64,000 bases of DNA from Batillaria attramentaria. Lineage: Eukaryota; Mollusca; Gastropoda; Batillariidae. The stretch is from assembly GCA_018292915.2 (NCBI GenBank), contig JACVVK020000018.1, forward strand, positions 836,001 to 900,000. Direction: 5' to 3'. The notes below the pieces were generated by a model. The model was not told the DNA's origin, searched no databases, and worked only from the letters and a program-made list of their open reading frames with translations. Numbering within the stretch: position 1 is the first letter of the stretch; every line of letters begins with the position of its first letter. A program made the translations under genes and the position numbers. Below are positions 43,979-64,000 of this stretch, in pieces.

Positions 43979-44465
43979 AGGGGATGATGTCTTTGAGCCC
44001 CTGTCTCATTGGGCCCCCGTCTCATTGGGCCCCCCCATTTTTCAGTTACCATGTAGAGACGTTTCTCAAGCTAAGAAACTCAGTTTTGTGAACCTGGCGG
44101 GTATGAAATGTGCAACCTCCAGAAGGATGAATTTTTGAGTGCATGATCCATTATTAATGCAGAACAGGAAGAAAATACTGGCCCGAACTGACCCGCGTTT
44201 GAACTTCAGGCACGATCACGTGCCAAAGTCCGAAGTAAATTAGTAAATCTATTCTTAGAGCGGCATAGACTAGATCCCCGATCGCGCACGAGTACCGGCG
44301 CCCAGACTGTCTTCTTGAAACGGTCTAACCAGATCTAAATAGCATCCTGTCACGTTAAATTAGATAGGGGCCCAATGAGACGGGGTGGGGGGGGGGGGGG
44401 GCAATGAGACGGGGGCCCAAAGAGACGGGGGCCCAATGAGACGGGGGCCCAAAGAGCAATCCCCT
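43979..44465. mobile_element. MITE with AGGGGAT ends, subterminal GGGCCCAATGAGACGGG repeats and 5-bp target duplication
   Basis: Left AGGGGATGATGTCTTTG and right CAAAGAGCAATCCCCT are imperfect inverse ends. Direct repeats ATTTC flank the element (43974-43978 and 44466-44470). Next to the ends are repeated 17-bp blocks GGGCCCAATGAGACGGG: two on the left (inverse orientation) and about four on the right. A poly(G) run interrupts the right side. No coding capacity. Confidence 0.82.
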
Positions 44466-44997
44466 ATTTCTGACATTCAAAAATTCAGACGTGCTGTCAA
44501 AGGCGAGATTAAAAAAAGCAACAACAACAACAACAACAAAACCGAGAAAGTAAACGTTCGGAACCAGGCACTGTCAAACCAGATGGACAAGGTTCACGTT
44601 ATTCGTATTGAGATGAGGATGTGAAACCAGTACCGCCCTTCAAAAGCATTGCATGCAATAACAACAATAGAATTAAGCACACCACCACAAAGAGAACAAC
44701 TGCACGACTATAAACGATTTTTGGGGGAGGGGGGGGGGAGGGGGGGGGGTGGTGGTGGCGGTGGTGGTGGTGGATTTATCCCAGTTTTATAGCTACTACC
44801 ATCATGATAAACAGGGACATTGATTTTGTTCTCGTAATACTTTCAGATTCCGATCGTCAATTTTACAAAATAAAGAAGAAGACAGAACTAACATTGAAAC
44901 GTTCGTGTGAAAACAATCACAATTGAAAACACTCAGAAAAACATGTCACATCACACCCGAAAAAATATTCACATTGAAAGCTATCAAAATGTTCTAT

Positions 44998-45004
<7 letters not shown>

Positions 45005-45041
<37 letters not shown>

Positions 45042-45115
45042 CTCATAGGTTACATTAGGATGTAGATGAACATAAATTTTGTGCGAGCATGCGTGTGCGC
45101 GCGCGCATGTGTGTG

Positions 45116-45173
<58 letters not shown>

Positions 45174-45178
45174 CGCAC
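45005..45178. repeat. Two (TG)n tracts with GC-rich alternating ends
   Basis: TG repeats at 45005-45038 and 45100-45170, with (GC)n steps at 45096-45104 and 45166-45178. Confidence 0.95.
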
Positions 45179-45305
45179 TATCACATGAATTTTATAGGGG
45201 AAATTGACAATGTAAATGTTTTCCTGATAAACTATGTCATTCAATTAATTGTCTGATTGATTTAATTTATTGATTGGCTAATGACTTATAGATCGGCTAA
45301 CTGAT

Positions 45306-45654
45306 CAGGGGCGTCGCTGGCTCTGTAAAAGTGGTATAGCGGGGGATGGGGGTGGGGGTGGGGGTGGGGTGGGGGTGGGCTGGATCTCGGCGATTATTGT
45401 AGTTTCCCTTCCAAAAAGAAACAACAACAACAACAACAACAACCAAAACAAAACAAAACAACAACCCCCCCCCAAAAAAAAAAAAAAAACCCAACAAAAA
45501 AAAAAACACAAAAAAAACAAAAACAAACAACCCCCCCCCCAAAAAAAAAAAAAAAAAACCAAAAAACAAAACAAAACAAAAACAACAACAACAAAAAAAA
45601 AACCCAAAAACAACAAGACAAAAAAACGGTACTGCGACCGCAGTGACGCCCCTG
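45306..45654. mobile_element. hAT-like MITE with CAGGGGCGTC ends
   Basis: CAGGGGCGTCGCTG at the left is inverted as CAGTGACGCCCCTG at the right with one mismatch. The interior is almost wholly A/C-rich low-complexity sequence. No clear target duplication was seen. The termini resemble those of 26938-27201. Confidence 0.6.
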
Positions 45655-46229
45655 TTGGTTGATCATGTGAACAGCACTTAAAAAAAACAAAAAACAAATC
45701 CGAGGTGCGTGACGAAAGGACGAAAGAGTTCAACGGATGTGATGGACTTAGGAATGTGAATAAAAACCCTGAAACCCAGTGGAATCCAGGTATCTACCGT
45801 TATTTCGTCAACACTGCAAATAGGCAAAGGGAAAAAAGGTTCGTTTACCCGGCTATTACCGTTTGTCCTTCTTTGAAACAGTAAACGAAATAACGGTAGA
45901 TGCCTGGGCCCGTATGGGAAACTCGAGTCTAATTCCCAGACTAGGACAAAAGAAACCCCCAAACTAAATTTAATAAAAAAGGAAGCGAAGAAAGAAAGGC
46001 AAAAATCCTCCCATAACGGCATAGGCACCTTGCTGGAAATGACCCGCTTCCTGATTTAAAACAACAACAACAACAAAAAAAAAAACCCCAGAAAATTTAA
46101 CCCTAGAGCTAGTTTAGTTCGAGGTTAGACTCTAACCTGGGGCTGAACTCCCTAACCCCGACTTTTACATGCGGGCCCTTCGATTGGTATTGAATTGTTT
46201 TTTTTTGTTGTGTGTGTTTTTTCGCGGCC

Positions 46230-61758
<15,529 letters not shown>

Positions 61759-62379
61759 TGTTATGTACTTGGTGCGTAATTGTTCTTTGTGGCCAAAAAC
61801 AACAACTACAACAACAACAAACAAAACAAAACAAAAAACCCTTCTAACCACCCAGAGTCACAGAATATGAACTGCTTGGCTTGTTTTGTTTGTTTCGTAG
61901 ACGTCCTTGTCGAGATTCAAAAGCGGAATTCACAGAGTCCTCACTTCTGAATTGCAGCAACCACTGACAAGCGTGTGTGCTCGATCTTTGCAAGAAAGAC
62001 CTTAACTTAATTTGGTGGCAGTGTTTCCAACTGCCCAGAGAATGAAAATCAGTAGCTCTTTCCCGTCGTGTATGTGACTGTCTTTGTGCCCCAAGAGGAG
62101 AAATCTTGGAACGGTTCAGGCTTTGTACCGCTGCTACAACGGCGGGCGGATGTAATAATTATGTGTCGAAGCTTTGCAGTGATGATGTGCACGGCACTCC
62201 CGAAGCGTCCAATCAAGGAAGACCGCGAGACAAGTGGGAGGGGCTATCTCAGACTGGGTTCTAACAAACTGGATCGATTGCCGCTAAAGTGTGTATTATA
62301 TTGTCGATGTTCGGGTAGGCATAAGTAATTCTAAAAGAATATTCACTGGAGGGAGGGGCGGGGTGGGGTGGGGTGGGGG

Positions 62380-62551
62380 TGGTGGGATGGAAGGGTCGAG
62401 CGGCAGAACACTGAAATTTTAATACTCGGGTCGTGAGTTTGATACCCGGCTATGGCCAAATATTCGTGCTGGCCTTTTTCTCGTTGCCCTGTCTTTGATT
62501 TCACCTACATGTGGTGGGAAAGGACGTTAAACCCTCAAACACCCCCTCCCC
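62380..62551 (+). mobile_element. SINE-1, diverged near-full copy
   Basis: GGTGGGATGGAAGGGTCGAG, TACTCGGGTCGTGAGTTTGA, CCAAATATTCGTGCTGGCC and TGTGGTGGGAAAGGACGTTA keep the family order. The A-box part is eroded. A (CA)n tract follows the tail. Confidence 0.78.
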
Positions 62552-62879
62552 CCCCACACACACACACATACACACACTACTGCCACCAGACGTCACTGAT
62601 TAGCGAAATGCTACTTGTACTTACCAATATATACAAATTCAGAGACAGTATATAGGGGTGACTGGAAACCGTCTGTATTATCATCCCCCTTGGAATCATG
62701 GTCGCACCAACCAGCATCAGAACAAAATAATTCAGAAATACTTTTGACAAACCAACTTTTTCTTTGTAAGCTGCATTGCACAAGAACTTGGAAAACACGA
62801 ATAAGTAAGGTGAAGGCAGAAATGTCTCAAAAGGATAATAAAGTTTATCAAGCAACTTGCAAAAACCGGGCTAAAAAAA

Positions 62880-62960
62880 TTTTCAAATTCAAATTCAGAA
62901 TACTTTATTGTCTGTATAAGAAGGAATCTAAAACGAAAAATCTTCTTTGGCCTCACAAGA
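62880..62960. repeat. LINE-tail-like repeat fragment
   Basis: AAATTCAAATTCAGAATACT, TTTATTGTCTGTATAAGAAG and AATCTTCTTTGGCCTCACA match the order seen at 38250-38320. Confidence 0.5.
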
Positions 62961-63123
62961 TGCTCTGTCACAGATGAGATAAAGTACAATCATTAAAGAT
63001 CTTGATATAAAATATAAAAGTAATATAGGGGGAAACGCTAAGGTCAAACACACTTCACAACCAGTTTAAAACAAATAATGATACATACTGTCAAACTCTA
63101 AAACTGTTTAGCAAGAAAAACAG

Positions 63124-63130
<7 letters not shown>

Positions 63131-63165
<35 letters not shown>
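63131..63165. repeat. (CT)n microsatellite
   Basis: Uninterrupted CT repeat. Confidence 0.95.
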
Positions 63166-63168
<3 letters not shown>

Positions 63169-63799
63169 TTTTCGCAAAGTATTCGAGAAGACAAAAGCGA
63201 GTTTAGATGGAAATAACTACAAATCTGTAAACTCGAACTTCACATTGAATAAAAGTTGGAAAACTAAACACTATAAAAGCGCTCAAAAAAAAAAAAAAAA
63301 AAACCCACAAAAAACAGGCTTTCGGAACGGACGCAAGAAGTAGTTTATCAAACAAAAGCTTAGCGAGGCCGCTGCAATAAATGATCCCCCGGGGTCGCAT
63401 AACAACCGTCTCTGAAAATTATTATAATTAAAGACATTGTGACAAAAGATGAGAACCCCATGCGTCCAGTTCTTTATGCAAAGTCCAATATTCCTCGTTC
63501 CGCACTGCTGATCCGCAGATGTCTAATGAGCAAAAACTCAGAAACCTGATCCGCGGTTGAAAAGAATCCAATTTAGACTCTTTGATTTATGTATGTTCGG
63601 TAGAATTGATAGCCTGTGTATTCGCTCAGCCGCTAGTGTTAACGGGGGCATGGGTTTCTTTTAAGCGTTTTAACTTCTCTATAACGGACACATAATTTTA
63701 CAAAAATCATAAGTTTGCGCAGTTAGTTTGTTGACCTGTAATTCTACGTTCGCGACAACCGCCTCTCAGTAATGGCTTGTGTTAACCGCTTCTGCGCGC

Positions 63800-63940
<141 letters not shown>

Positions 63941-64000
63941 CTTTTCGGAATAGAAACAACTGATCGGGCTTGTCAGACCGATCTTGTTTTTGGAACAGAC

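Noticed and set aside
45305..45733. 142-codon minus-strand open frame rich in Phe and Val
   Set aside because: It is the reverse of the A/C-rich interior of a MITE; the hydrophobic runs come from poly(T)/poly(G) composition.
61759..61851. Upstream start codons giving a longer FReP N-terminus (MVRRVFCFVLF...)
   Set aside because: The additional residues come from a (CAA)n-like tract and would bury the clear signal peptide; the ATG at 61758 has better context.

Overview
The window is nuclear DNA of an animal. Split genes with GT-AG introns, very dense (CA)n/(GT)n tracts, tRNA-derived SINEs, MITE-like elements and a fibrinogen-related gene with a PAN-like and EGF-like front end all fit a mollusc, probably a gastropod. 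The species is an inference and cannot be fixed from the sequence alone. No bacterial operon, CRISPR array, rRNA or intact tRNA gene was seen.

Four protein-coding genes can be built exon by exon. (1) Minus strand, 5863-10595: a complete nine-exon PP2C-type Ser/Thr phosphatase of 321 aa, like C. elegans T23F11.1 and yeast PTC2/3. A splice acceptor abuts its start codon, so an untranslated first exon lies further up, possibly near 14.86-15 kb. (2) Plus strand, 20752-21896: a three-exon SMIM20 (MITRAC7, the phoenixin precursor family) of 69 aa. (3) Plus strand, 31095-40788: a five-exon four-pass membrane protein of the TMEM272-like family, about 206 aa, with a one-base phase problem at the exon 3 donor. 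(4) Minus strand, 46230-61758: a seven-exon secreted fibrinogen-related protein of 376 aa (signal peptide, PAN/apple-like, EGF, calcium-binding-type EGF, fibrinogen C-terminal domain). The four genes do not form an obvious pathway: signalling phosphatase, mitochondrial assembly factor, membrane protein and secreted lectin-like protein.

The rest is a dense repeat landscape. Highlights: an 8-kb array of about 88 copies of a 91-bp unit with nested palindromic boxes inside FReP intron 2 (52420-60479); a degenerate array with about 184-bp period upstream of the phosphatase coding region (12.8-15.0 kb); a 3.4-kb inverted-repeat element with 710-bp arms and a second inverted repeat inside it, in TMEM272-like intron 1 (31329-34765); two tRNA-derived SINE families with target-site duplications; a TTAA-flanked MITE family in introns of two genes; two other MITEs with perfect 5-bp target-site duplications; nested terminal-inverted-repeat elements near 27 kb; and a duplicated segment carrying CRE and YY1-type motifs (25.4 and 26.6 kb).

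Most short open frames in the window are translations of CA/GT tracts or of the satellite and are not reported as genes. Three isolated stretches (17000-17124 and 17254-17325 on the minus strand, 42378-42538 on the minus strand) and one on the plus strand (17412-17547) look like possible exons of unrecognised genes and are listed with low confidence.
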